Assembly (NCBI GenBank): GCA_002256145.1
Contig: NKIP01000006.1
Span: 124,001 to 188,000 of the forward strand
Source: Comamonadaceae bacterium PBBC1
GTDB lineage: Bacteria; Pseudomonadota; Gammaproteobacteria; Burkholderiales; Burkholderiaceae_C
DNA: 64,000 nucleotides
Reading direction: 5' to 3'
Each line of letters begins with the position of its first letter. Position 1 is the stretch's first letter. The translations under genes and the position numbers were made by a program. Of this stretch, positions 41,748 to 51,914 are shown piece after piece. The notes under the pieces were generated by a model. That model was not told the origin of the DNA, did not search any database, and worked only from the letters and a program-made list of their open reading frames with translations.

Positions 41748-41756
41748 TGCTATCAT
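41748..41756 (+). promoter_or_regulatory. extended -10 element upstream of the toxin-antitoxin pair
   Basis: TGCTATCAT fits an extended -10 (TG-N-TATCAT), 28 bases before the antitoxin start, and an AAGGAAA ribosome site follows. Two related words, ATATCAATTC (41731-41740) and CTATCATTC (41750-41758), could be the operator half-sites through which the antitoxin represses its own gene. Confidence 0.4.
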
Positions 41757-41783
41757 TCAGACCCATTACAAGGAAAATGTGCC

Positions 41784-42017
41784 ATGTCAGCTGTCACCGT
41801 CAGAAACCTGCCCGAGGCCACTCACCGCGCCCTGAAACTGCGTGCGGCCCAGCATGGCCGCAGCACCGAAGCCGAGATTCGCCTGATTTTGGAAAATGCC
41901 GTGGCCCCAAAAATGGGCTTGGGTTCGGCCTTGGTCGCGATTGGCCAACAATTGGGCGGCATCGATCTGGACTTCCCACGCGACAAGCGCCCCGTCGAAC
42001 CGGCGAGCTTCGAATGA
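41784..42017 (+). CDS. FitA-like ribbon-helix-helix antitoxin
   Basis: A 77-residue protein with an Arc/ribbon-helix-helix N-terminus (SAVTVRNLPEATHRALKLRA, then HGRSTEAEIRLIL), the FitA/VapB pattern. The C-terminal 30 residues, rich in Asp, Pro and Glu, should wrap around the toxin. The stop overlaps the toxin ATG (ATGA), the normal layout for these pairs. It is expected to repress its own promoter with the toxin. Confidence 0.92.
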   Translation: MSAVTVRNLPEATHRALKLRAAQHGRSTEAEIRLILENAVAPKMGLGSALVAIGQQLGGIDLDFPRDKRPVEPASFE

Positions 42018-42472
42018 TCATCCTGGACACCAACCTGGTGTCGGAACCCCTCAAACCCTTGCCGCATCCCGGGGTCGTCCATTGGCTCAATGCCCAAGAG
42101 CCTGCCACCCTGTTCATCACCAGCATCAACTTGGCCGAGTTGCTGGCGGGCGTGGAAACCATGCCGCAAGGCAAACGGCGAGATGCCTTGGCTCTGGCCT
42201 TGTCCAACCAAGTGGGTGCACTTTTTGAAGACCGGGTATTGAATTTCGACGCCCGCGCAGCGCAGTGTTTTGCCGGGTGCCTGGCCGGGGCTCAGGCCCT
42301 GGGTAACCCGGTGGGGTTTGCCGACTGCGCCATCGCCGCGATTGCCAAAACCAAAGGTTTTATGGTGGCCACCCGCAATGTTCGGGACTTTTTGGGCACG
42401 GGGGTTGAAGTCATCAACCCCTGGGCACAGACGAGTACCCAAGACCCAGTTTCACAGGGCAAACTGAGCTGA
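42014..42472 (+). CDS. PIN-domain ribonuclease toxin (FitB/VapC family)
   Basis: The 152-residue product, starting at the ATG that overlaps the antitoxin stop, has the PIN catalytic acids Asp5 (ILDTN), Glu42 (NLAELLAGVE) and Asp104 (GFADCAIAAIA), and the TRNVRDF segment with Asp125. The last 12 residues after NPWAQ are variable. It is expected to cut RNA when not bound by the antitoxin. A longer frame begins inside lysR and is not real. Confidence 0.92.
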   Translation: MIILDTNLVSEPLKPLPHPGVVHWLNAQEPATLFITSINLAELLAGVETMPQGKRRDALALALSNQVGALFEDRVLNFDARAAQCFAGCLAGAQALGNPVGFADCAIAAIAKTKGFMVATRNVRDFLGTGVEVINPWAQTSTQDPVSQGKLS

Positions 42473-42515
42473 CCCCGAACGGTAGGCCCCGATCAGGTCA
42501 CCACCGTTTGCAGGC

Positions 42516-43481
42516 TCAATCCCGGTAAATCGAAATTTGCGGTTCGGCCTGGCCTTGCACCACGCCCCGGTACATGCCTTCGGTGTTGAAAGCCAGCTGG
42601 TAGTGGCCATGCCGGTCCAATGCGATCACACCGCCACGCCCTCCGGTGGCGTCGAGTTTGTCGCGCACCGTGGCTTGGGTGGCTTCGGCCAGGCTCAAGC
42701 CGCCATAAGCCATGCGGGCGGCGATGTCGTGCGCCACCACGCCGCGCATGAAAAATTCGCCTGAACCGGTGGCCGACACCGCCGCCGTCGCGTCGCAGGC
42801 GTAGGTGCCTGCGCCAATCAGGGGCGAATCACCGACGCGGCCAAACATTTTGTTGGTCATGCCGCCAGTGGAAGTGGCCGCAGCCAAGTGGCCGTGTGCA
42901 TCCAGCGCCACGGCCCCCACGGTGCCAAACTTGCGGTCAATCGGTTCGGGCTGGCCCTGTGGGTGCTGACCGTCGTGGTCCAGCATCACCTGCTGGTGCG
43001 CCAACGCGGCTTGCAGTTGTTGCCAGCGGTGCGCCGTGTGAAAGTATTCAGGCCCTTCCATGGCCAAGCCCTGCGACTGGGCAAAGGCCTCGGCCCCTTG
43101 GCCGATCAGCAGGACATGGCCGCTTTGCTGCATGACAGCCTGCGCCGCCAAAATCGGGTTGCGCACCGACACCACGCCCGCCACCGCACCGGCTTGGCCC
43201 GTGGCGCCGTCCATGACGGCGGCGTCCATTTCGTTGCGACCCTCGTGGGTAAAGACCGAGCCCTTGCCTGCATTGAACAGCGGGCAGTCTTCGAGCACGC
43301 TCACCGCCGCCACCACCGCATCAACAGCCGAAGCCCCCCGCAGCAGCAGTGACTGCCCTGCCCTCAAAGCCTGGCCCAAGGCATCGCGGTATTCCAGTTC
43401 TTGCGCCGGGCTCAGGTTGGCACGCGTCAAGGTGCCTGCACCGCCATGAACCAACAAAGTCACCGGGGCTGGCATGGTCAT
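42516..43481 (-). CDS. iaaA: isoaspartyl peptidase/L-asparaginase
   Basis: Ntn-hydrolase that cuts beta-aspartyl (isoaspartyl) dipeptides and asparagine after self-cleavage into two subunits. The 321-residue protein has VHGGAGT near the start and the autocleavage site at Gly186-Thr187 in KFGTVGAVALD; the GVGDSPLIGAG-like RVGDSPLIGAGTYA and SATGSGE motifs bind substrate. It is the last gene of the peptide ABC transporter operon, four bases after the ATPase gene, like the iaaA-gsi arrangement in E. coli. Confidence 0.95.
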   Translation of the reverse strand: MTMPAPVTLLVHGGAGTLTRANLSPAQELEYRDALGQALRAGQSLLLRGASAVDAVVAAVSVLEDCPLFNAGKGSVFTHEGRNEMDAAVMDGATGQAGAVAGVVSVRNPILAAQAVMQQSGHVLLIGQGAEAFAQSQGLAMEGPEYFHTAHRWQQLQAALAHQQVMLDHDGQHPQGQPEPIDRKFGTVGAVALDAHGHLAAATSTGGMTNKMFGRVGDSPLIGAGTYACDATAAVSATGSGEFFMRGVVAHDIAARMAYGGLSLAEATQATVRDKLDATGGRGGVIALDRHGHYQLAFNTEGMYRGVVQGQAEPQISIYRD

Positions 43482-43485
43482 CCGA

Positions 43486-45500
<2,015 letters not shown>

Positions 45501-45512
45501 CCGTCAACCTCT

Positions 45513-46445
45513 TTAAAGCACGCGGCGCGGATCGTAGGCATCGCGCAGACCGTCACCGATGTAGTTGATGGCCAACACGGTGATGAAAATCAACAAACCA
45601 GGAAACAAGGCCCAGTGCGGCGCAATGTCCATGTGGTCCTTGGCGTCAAACAAAATGCGGCCCCAGGTCGGGATGTCGGGCGGAAAGCCCAGGCCCAAAA
45701 ACGACAAGGTGGACTCGGCAATGATGGCCGCCGCCACGTCGATGGTGGCCGCCACAATCACCGGCCCCATGGCATTGGGCAGGATGTGAACTGTGACTTG
45801 TCGCCAGGGGCTGGCGCCCAAGGCACGCGCGGCCTCGACAAACTCTTTTTCGCGCAGCGATAAAAACTGTGCACGCACCAGGCGGGCCACCGGCATCCAG
45901 CGCAAGCCCCCAATGACCGCCACCACCAAAATGAACACCCCCATCTCGGTGCCCACCCATTTCTTCAGCGTGTCGTTGAACAGGTAAAAAATCAGCAGCA
46001 GCAAAGGCAATTGGGGCAAAGACAAGAACAAGTCGGTCATCCACATGAGGAGCACATCGACCGGACCTTTGGACATGCCCGCCACCGCCCCCACCACCAC
46101 ACCCACCGTGATGGCAATCAGCATGGCGGCCAGCCCCACGGCCAGCGAAATGCGCCCACCGTACAACATGCGGGCCAGCAAGTCTTGCCCCAAATCGTCG
46201 GTGCCCAAAGGATGCGCCCACGAAGGCGGCTGCATGCGGGCCGAAAAATCAATGTCGCTGATGGGCACCCGCCAAAGCCATGGGCCCAGCAAGACCGCCA
46301 GCACAATGAAGGCCAAAATGACGGTGCAAATCACCGCCAGGCGGTGGCGTTTGAAACGTCGCCAAGCCTCGCGCCCCGGCGACACCGGTGCCCTGGATTT
46401 GGGGGCCGTCTCAGGCAAAGGAGATGCGGGGGTCAAGCCAGCCAT
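45513..46445 (-). CDS. oligopeptide ABC transporter permease, DppC type
   Basis: The 310-residue membrane protein has the OppC-type N-terminal soluble segment, six predicted membrane helices and the EAA loop EFVEAARALGASPWRQVTVHILPNA. HPLGTDDLGQDLLARMLYGGR is a DppC/OppC hallmark. ATG 46443-46445 is preferred over a TTG ten codons earlier; either way the start overlaps the upstream permease gene. Confidence 0.93.
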   Translation of the reverse strand: MAGLTPASPLPETAPKSRAPVSPGREAWRRFKRHRLAVICTVILAFIVLAVLLGPWLWRVPISDIDFSARMQPPSWAHPLGTDDLGQDLLARMLYGGRISLAVGLAAMLIAITVGVVVGAVAGMSKGPVDVLLMWMTDLFLSLPQLPLLLLIFYLFNDTLKKWVGTEMGVFILVVAVIGGLRWMPVARLVRAQFLSLREKEFVEAARALGASPWRQVTVHILPNAMGPVIVAATIDVAAAIIAESTLSFLGLGFPPDIPTWGRILFDAKDHMDIAPHWALFPGLLIFITVLAINYIGDGLRDAYDPRRVL

Positions 46446-47370
46446 ACACAATATCTGCCAAAAGGTTGCACGCAATCACCAGCGCGGAAAAAACAAAAGT
46501 CACCGCCATGATCACCGGGGTGTCATTGGCCAGCATGGAGCTGATGATCAAAGAGCCAATGCCCGGCACCCTGAAAATCTGCTCGGTCACAATGGCACCG
46601 CCAAAAATGGCTGGCATTTGCAAGGCCACCAGGGTGACCACCGGGATGAGCGCATTGCGCAGCACATGCTTGGTGATGACCACTTTTTCGGCCAAGCCTT
46701 TGGAGCGGGCCGTGGTCACATAGTCCAGGCGAATCACATCCAGCACCGCCGAGCGCACATAACGCGTCCACGAACCCGCCTGAAACAGGCCCAGCACCGT
46801 GACCGGCATGATCATCTGCTTGAGGTGTTCCCAGTAAAAGCGCCAGCCTGTTTCGGCAATGTCGGCCCGGTACACAAATGGCAACCAGTCCAGGTGGATG
46901 CTGAAAAACAGGATCAGCAAGATGCCCGTGAAGAACGTGGGCAAGGAAAAACCAATAAAGGCCAGCGTGCTGGCCACTTGGTCAAACACCGAATACGGCT
47001 TGGATGCGGCGTAAACCCCCACCGGAATGGCGATGCACAAAGCCAGAATCTGCGAGGAGCCAATCACCAACAAGGTGATGGGCAGCCTTTGCATGATCAG
47101 CGTTTCCACATCCACCCGGCTGATGAAGGAAAAGCCCCAGTTGCCCTGCATCATGGCCGTCAGCCAATTCCAGTAGCGCACCATGAGCGGATCGTCCAAA
47201 CCGAACTTGGCACGCAAGGACGCGGCCACTTCGGCGGGGATGTTCGGGTTGTTGACCAGCTCACCAAATGGATCGCCGGGGGCCAGTGCCAGCACTGAAA
47301 ACAACACGAAGCTGATGCCCAGCAAGCTGGGCACGGCGATCAGGATGCGCCGCAGGATGTAACTGAACAT
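46411..47370 (-). CDS. oligopeptide ABC transporter permease, DppB type
   Basis: The 319-residue protein starts MFSYILRRILIAVPSLLGISF, the standard DppB/OppB opening, and has six membrane segments and the EAA loop YVTTARSKGLAEKVVITKHVLRNA. It forms the membrane channel with the DppC-type permease. It lies nine bases after the binding-protein gene. Confidence 0.94.
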   Translation of the reverse strand: MFSYILRRILIAVPSLLGISFVLFSVLALAPGDPFGELVNNPNIPAEVAASLRAKFGLDDPLMVRYWNWLTAMMQGNWGFSFISRVDVETLIMQRLPITLLVIGSSQILALCIAIPVGVYAASKPYSVFDQVASTLAFIGFSLPTFFTGILLILFFSIHLDWLPFVYRADIAETGWRFYWEHLKQMIMPVTVLGLFQAGSWTRYVRSAVLDVIRLDYVTTARSKGLAEKVVITKHVLRNALIPVVTLVALQMPAIFGGAIVTEQIFRVPGIGSLIISSMLANDTPVIMAVTFVFSALVIACNLLADIVYGWLDPRISFA

Positions 47371-47379
47371 GGCTGTCGA

Positions 47380-49170
47380 TCAGGTGTTGCGGTACCAATC
47401 CTTGAGCAACCAGAAGTCGTTGTCCCAGCCGCTCAGCGGTGCCACCAGGTTGTTCACCGCGCCCGATGTGCGTGGGCGGTAGACCACCGGGATGATGCAC
47501 ACCCCGGCCACGGCCAACTCGTTCATCTTGATGAACATGGCCGCACGCTTGATGGGGTCCATCTCGCTGAGTGCAGCGGTGTAGACAGCGTCGTACTCAG
47601 GGCTGGACCAACGGGTCATGTTGCGGCCTTGCCACTTGTTGGCCTTGGTGGCGTATTCCCAAGAGCAGTACTGGTCCATGAATTTCTCAGGGTCCGGCTG
47701 CGGCATGGTGGTGGTGAACATCTGCACATCACAAAAGAACTTGGTGTAGGTGTCGGGGTTGGCGGGGTCGGACGAGAAATACACCGAGCCGGTCACAGAT
47801 TTGAGCTCCATGTCCACACCGGCTTTTTGCGCCGCTTGTTTGATGATCTGCTGGGTCTTTTGCCGAGGGCCGTTGATGGAAGTCTGAAACACCAGTTTCA
47901 AGCGCTTGCCGTCCTTGACGCGAATGCCATCTGAACCCTTTTTCCAGCCTGCACCTTCGAGCAAGGCACTGGCTTTGTCGATGTTGAATTCGAACTTGGT
48001 GTTTTTGGACACGAAGCGCTGCGGGTTGTTCAGAAAGTTGGCCGTCGCAACACCCGTGCGACCATAAATGAACTTTTGCACGCCATCGCGGTCCACCAGC
48101 ATGTTCAGCGCCTGGCGCACCGCGATGTCGCTCAGGATCGGATGCTTGGTCTTGCTGTTGGCCCGCTCGCCATCGACCTCGGTCCACGGGTCAGTCATGT
48201 TCAATTGAATGAATTCGATGTTGCCGCCCGGCACAATGTTGGTGCGCCCCTTGCCGCCTTGCTCCAGGCGCAGCAGCAGCTCGTCTTCGACCTGCAGGTT
48301 CCAGGCGTAATCAAACTCGCCCGTTTGCAACACGGCACGCGCCGCCGACACGGCATCGCCCCCGCCCTTCATTTCGATGCTGTCAAAGTAGGGGCGGTTG
48401 GCCTCGTGGTATTCGTTGTTGATGACACCACGCACCATGTCACCCGGCTTGAAGTCCACAAACTTGTAAGGACCAGTGCCCACGGGCTTGAGGTTGTTGG
48501 GCGCTTCGCGCGACTTGGCCCCTTTGTAGGCTTCGAACAAATGTTTGGGCAAGATCATGCCCAAGTTGCCCACCAACGGATCGGCCCAATAAGGCGTGGG
48601 CTTGGCAAACTCCACCTTCACCGTGTGGCTGTCAATTTTGGTGACCTTGATGTCTTTGTAAGAGCCGATGGTCACCGCCGAGGTGGCCGGGTCGGCAGCA
48701 TATGCGGCCGTGAACACCACATCGTCGGCCGTGAAAGGCTTGCCGTCATGCCACAGCACATTGCGTTTGAGTTTCCAGGTCACCGATTTGCCATCGCGTG
48801 ACAGACCACCGTTGGTAGTGCTGGGAATTTCGGCCGCCAAAAAGGGCACCAAATTTCCGTCGTTGTCCCAACCGGCCAGGGGTTCGTAAAAAATTCGCGA
48901 ACCCTCTTGGTCTTTGGTACCCACAGCAAAGTGGGGGTTCAACAAAGTTGCCCCTTGCCACCACAAGGTCTTCAATGGCCCACCACCTCCGCGTTTGGTG
49001 GGTTTGTAGGTAGAGGCGGGTTGCGCCATGGCAATGCCCGACGACATGAGCAGCTGCGAGGCCATGGGCACAGTCAGACCGTAGCCGATCATTTTTCGAA
49101 TGAAGTCTTTGCGGCTGATGCCTTGTTCTCGAACCTGCTCAATCAAGCCGCGCAATCCCTTTTCATCCAT
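47380..49170 (-). CDS. oligopeptide ABC transporter substrate-binding protein
   Basis: From the ATG with AGGAG six bases upstream (start 49170) the protein has 596 residues of the SBP_bac_5 (DppA/OppA) class: LNPHFAVGTKDQEGSRIFYEPLAGWD, FTADDVVFTAAYA, GTGPYKFVDFKPGD and PILSDIAVRQALNMLVDR. The signal region SRKDFIRKMIGYG looks like a twin-arginine motif but with RK instead of RR. It is the first gene of the operon and the ligand-selecting part. Confidence 0.93.
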   Translation of the reverse strand: MDEKGLRGLIEQVREQGISRKDFIRKMIGYGLTVPMASQLLMSSGIAMAQPASTYKPTKRGGGGPLKTLWWQGATLLNPHFAVGTKDQEGSRIFYEPLAGWDNDGNLVPFLAAEIPSTTNGGLSRDGKSVTWKLKRNVLWHDGKPFTADDVVFTAAYAADPATSAVTIGSYKDIKVTKIDSHTVKVEFAKPTPYWADPLVGNLGMILPKHLFEAYKGAKSREAPNNLKPVGTGPYKFVDFKPGDMVRGVINNEYHEANRPYFDSIEMKGGGDAVSAARAVLQTGEFDYAWNLQVEDELLLRLEQGGKGRTNIVPGGNIEFIQLNMTDPWTEVDGERANSKTKHPILSDIAVRQALNMLVDRDGVQKFIYGRTGVATANFLNNPQRFVSKNTKFEFNIDKASALLEGAGWKKGSDGIRVKDGKRLKLVFQTSINGPRQKTQQIIKQAAQKAGVDMELKSVTGSVYFSSDPANPDTYTKFFCDVQMFTTTMPQPDPEKFMDQYCSWEYATKANKWQGRNMTRWSSPEYDAVYTAALSEMDPIKRAAMFIKMNELAVAGVCIIPVVYRPRTSGAVNNLVAPLSGWDNDFWLLKDWYRNT

Positions 49171-49296
49171 GGTCATCTCCTGTGTTGAAAAATGAAACAA
49201 GCCTCAAGGCCTGTAGCACACGTTACCCCCAAATCACACAAACACCATTAGGGTTATGCTTTAGAAGCAGCCCCCAACAATCCCAAAGGAGACAGC

Positions 49297-50451
49297 ATGG
49301 CCATTCACAAAAGTTCCATCACCTTGCCCAGCATGACACCCGGCAGCCAACGCAGCATTTCGGTGGTGCGTTTTGGCAAAGCCGGTGCCCGGCCCAAGGT
49401 CTACATGCAAGCGGCCATCCATGCCAACGAGATGCCCGGCACCATGGCCATGCACCACCTCATGCCCTTGCTGGCCGAGGCCGACAAGAAGGGTTTGATT
49501 CAAGGTGAAATCATTTTGGTGCCCACCGTCAACCCGATTGGCCAGGCCCAATTGGTGGGCAACTCGCACGCGGGCCGCTACAACTTGCTGAGCTACGAAA
49601 ACTTCAACCGCAACTGGATTGACCTGACCGATGCCGTGGCCGAACGCGTGGGCAAGAAGCTGGGCTCAGACGCCGAGGCCAATGTGCGCACCATCCGCAA
49701 AGCCGCGCAAGACAGCTTGAAGGCCTTGAAGCCCCTGAACGAGCTGGGCACGCTGCGCGTGGAAGTGCAAAAACTCAGCTGCGATGCCGACTTTGTGCTG
49801 GATTTGCATTGCGACATTTACGCCGCACTGCACCTGTTCGGCGCCAAAAATGATGTGGCCACGGGCACGCTGAATTCGCTGGCGGCCGATCTGGGCGTAG
49901 AGGCCACGATGTACAACGACCCCTACCCGAAGGCCCTGACGTTTTCGGGCGTCAACAGCGTGCTGTGGGCGCGACTGGCCGAGCAGTTTCCGAAGGCCAA
50001 CATCCCGCAAGCGTGCATGTCCGTCACGGTGGAGATGCGCAGCCAGCACGATGTGAGCGACGCATTGGGCCAGTCCGATGCGCAAAACCTGTACCGCTGG
50101 CTGGTGCGCCAAGGGGTGGTGGGTGGCCAAGCCGCACCGCTGAAAAAGCTGAAAACCGCGCCCGCCCCCATGAGCGGCATGGACGTGGGCTACAGCACCT
50201 GCACCGGCTTTTTGGTGTTCCATGTGAAGCCCGGCGCCAAGGTCAAAAAAGGCCAGGCCATTTGTGATGTGATCGATCCGGCCAACCCCAACGGCCCCAA
50301 AGGCCGAACCACCTTCACCAGCCAGACCGATGGGGTGCTGTTTTCACGGCGTCTGGACGGTTACCTGTCCTGGCCCGGCCAAGTGATGTACCGCATCAGC
50401 GGCCCCAAACCTCTGCCCCACCGCATCGGGGCCACGGGGTTGGACGACTGA
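49297..50451 (+). CDS. succinylglutamate desuccinylase/aspartoacylase-family deacylase
   Basis: The 384-residue protein belongs to the zinc M14-like AstE/AspA group, with metal ligands His42 and Glu45 in AAIHANEMPG and His171 in VLDLHCD, and a C-terminal beta-rich domain. It probably removes an acyl group from an N-acyl amino acid or peptide; the exact substrate is unknown. A strong AAAGGAG lies six bases upstream. It is divergent from the peptide transporter operon. Confidence 0.88.
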   Translation: MAIHKSSITLPSMTPGSQRSISVVRFGKAGARPKVYMQAAIHANEMPGTMAMHHLMPLLAEADKKGLIQGEIILVPTVNPIGQAQLVGNSHAGRYNLLSYENFNRNWIDLTDAVAERVGKKLGSDAEANVRTIRKAAQDSLKALKPLNELGTLRVEVQKLSCDADFVLDLHCDIYAALHLFGAKNDVATGTLNSLAADLGVEATMYNDPYPKALTFSGVNSVLWARLAEQFPKANIPQACMSVTVEMRSQHDVSDALGQSDAQNLYRWLVRQGVVGGQAAPLKKLKTAPAPMSGMDVGYSTCTGFLVFHVKPGAKVKKGQAICDVIDPANPNGPKGRTTFTSQTDGVLFSRRLDGYLSWPGQVMYRISGPKPLPHRIGATGLDD

Positions 50452-50483
50452 GGGCGAAATTCCCCTGCTCGGCAGACCGTCGG

Positions 50484-50510
50484 ATCGCCAGCAGGGCTGG
50501 CTCCTACAAA
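50484..50510 (-). repeat. REP-like hairpin element, copy 1
   Basis: A 27-base unit whose core on the minus strand is GTAGGAGCCAGCCCTGCTGG; it folds as GCCAGC-CCT-GCTGGC. It is identical to copy 3 at 50629-50655. The style resembles the REP elements of Pseudomonas. The 263-base gap from 50452 to 50714 contains the three copies and no gene. Confidence 0.85.
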
Positions 50511-50574
50511 ACCGGGTGTCGCATCGGCTGTTTGCCACCGACAAAAACTGGTTATGGCATCAGCTGTTTTTTTC

Positions 50575-50601
50575 TTTGTTGGAGCTTGCCCTGCAAGCGA
50601 T
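50575..50601 (+). repeat. REP-like hairpin element, copy 2, opposite orientation
   Basis: Aligns without gaps to copies 1 and 3 read on the other strand, but its stem is GCTTGC-CCT-GCAAGC. Two bases change on each side of the stem and compensate each other, so the hairpin is kept. This shows selection for structure rather than recent copying. Confidence 0.8.
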
Positions 50602-50628
50602 GATGGTTCGCAGACCACCAGCGTGCTC

Positions 50629-50655
50629 ATCGCCAGCAGGGCTGGCTCCTACAAA
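50629..50655 (-). repeat. REP-like hairpin element, copy 3
   Basis: Identical over 27 bases to copy 1 and in the same orientation. Copies 2 and 3 face each other 27 bases apart, the arrangement of a REPIN or BIME pair. Confidence 0.85.
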
Positions 50656-50714
50656 GTGCAAGGAGGTCGACCTGCGGGGCCATGCTTGTTTTGATTGCCC
50701 GGCCACCCGACACC

Positions 50715-51905
50715 TCAAGCTGGCTCATTCAAAAAGCGCTCCACCAAACGCGTCCAATACGCCGCGCCCACCGACAAATTGGCATCGTTGAAATCGTATT
50801 TGGCGTTGTGCAGCATGACGCTGTCCAGGCCATTGCCCAGGCGCAAAAAGCTGCCCGGCTTGTGCTGCAGGTAATAGGCAAAATCTTCGCTGCCCGTGAC
50901 GGGACCAAAGGGAAACACCACCTGGTCAGGACCCACCAGTTCTTCGGCCACCTGTCGGGCAAAGTCGGTTTCGGCCTCGCTGTTGATGACCACCGGGTAA
51001 CCGCGTTCGTACTCGATCTCCACCTCGCCGCCGTACGAGCTCACCTGGTCCCGCACCAGGTGCGTGATGCGCTCTTGCAAGCGGTTGCGCACCTCGGGGC
51101 TGAACGAGCGGATGCTCAGGCCCAGCGTGGCGAACTCGGGTATCACGTTGGACGCCTGACCCGCGTGCACCGAGCCAATGGTCACCACCGCTGTTTGTGT
51201 GGGGTCGATGTTGCGTGAGACCACCGTTTGCAAAGCCATGATCAAGCTGCCCGCGATCATCACCGGGTCCACCGCCTGGTGCGGCCGTGCGGCATGGCCG
51301 CCCCGGCCAATCACCTTGATGCGGCAGGTGTCCGAGGCTGACATGAAAGCGCCCTTGCCAAACATGAAGGTGCCCTGCGCAGCACCCGGGTGGTTGTGCA
51401 GGCCAAAAATGGCATCACACGGAAAGCGCTCGAACAGGCCATCGGCAATCATCTGCTGCGCACCGCTGTTTTGGCCGGCCTCTTCGGCCGGTTGAAACAC
51501 CAGGTGCACCGTGCCCTGAAACTGCCGCGTTTTGGCCAGTTGCTGCGCCGCGCCCATCAGCATGGCGGTGTGCCCATCGTGACCACAAGCGTGCATGGTG
51601 CCTGCGTGGGCGCTGGCATAGGGCCTGCCGGTTTCTTCGTGAATCGGCAAGGCGTCCATGTCGGCACGCAAGGCGATGCCACGGCCTTCGCCGTTACTCA
51701 GTGAGGCCACCAAACCGTGCCCGCCCACATGGCGCGTGACGCGGTAGCCCCAGCCCTCCAGCCGGTCACCCACCCATTGCGCGGTGGACTTTTCTTGAAA
51801 AGACAATTCGGGAAATTTGTGCAGGTGTTGGCGTGCTTCGCGCAGCGAGGGCTCGGCCTCGAGCAGGTCCGAGATTTGGCAAAAACAGGTGTAGCGTGCG
51901 TTCAT
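50715..51905 (-). CDS. M20D amidohydrolase (N-acyl-L-amino acid / hippurate hydrolase type)
   Basis: The 396-residue metalloenzyme has the M20D pattern: RADMDALPI, the metal ligands in MHACGHDGHTAML and QPAEEAG, and GRGGHAARPHQAVDP in the dimerisation domain. Such enzymes split N-acyl amino acids or hippurate-like amides. It follows the second M20 gene by nine bases and is the last gene before the REP cluster. Confidence 0.93.
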   Translation of the reverse strand: MNARYTCFCQISDLLEAEPSLREARQHLHKFPELSFQEKSTAQWVGDRLEGWGYRVTRHVGGHGLVASLSNGEGRGIALRADMDALPIHEETGRPYASAHAGTMHACGHDGHTAMLMGAAQQLAKTRQFQGTVHLVFQPAEEAGQNSGAQQMIADGLFERFPCDAIFGLHNHPGAAQGTFMFGKGAFMSASDTCRIKVIGRGGHAARPHQAVDPVMIAGSLIMALQTVVSRNIDPTQTAVVTIGSVHAGQASNVIPEFATLGLSIRSFSPEVRNRLQERITHLVRDQVSSYGGEVEIEYERGYPVVINSEAETDFARQVAEELVGPDQVVFPFGPVTGSEDFAYYLQHKPGSFLRLGNGLDSVMLHNAKYDFNDANLSVGAAYWTRLVERFLNEPA

Positions 51906-51914
51906 TTCAGACTT

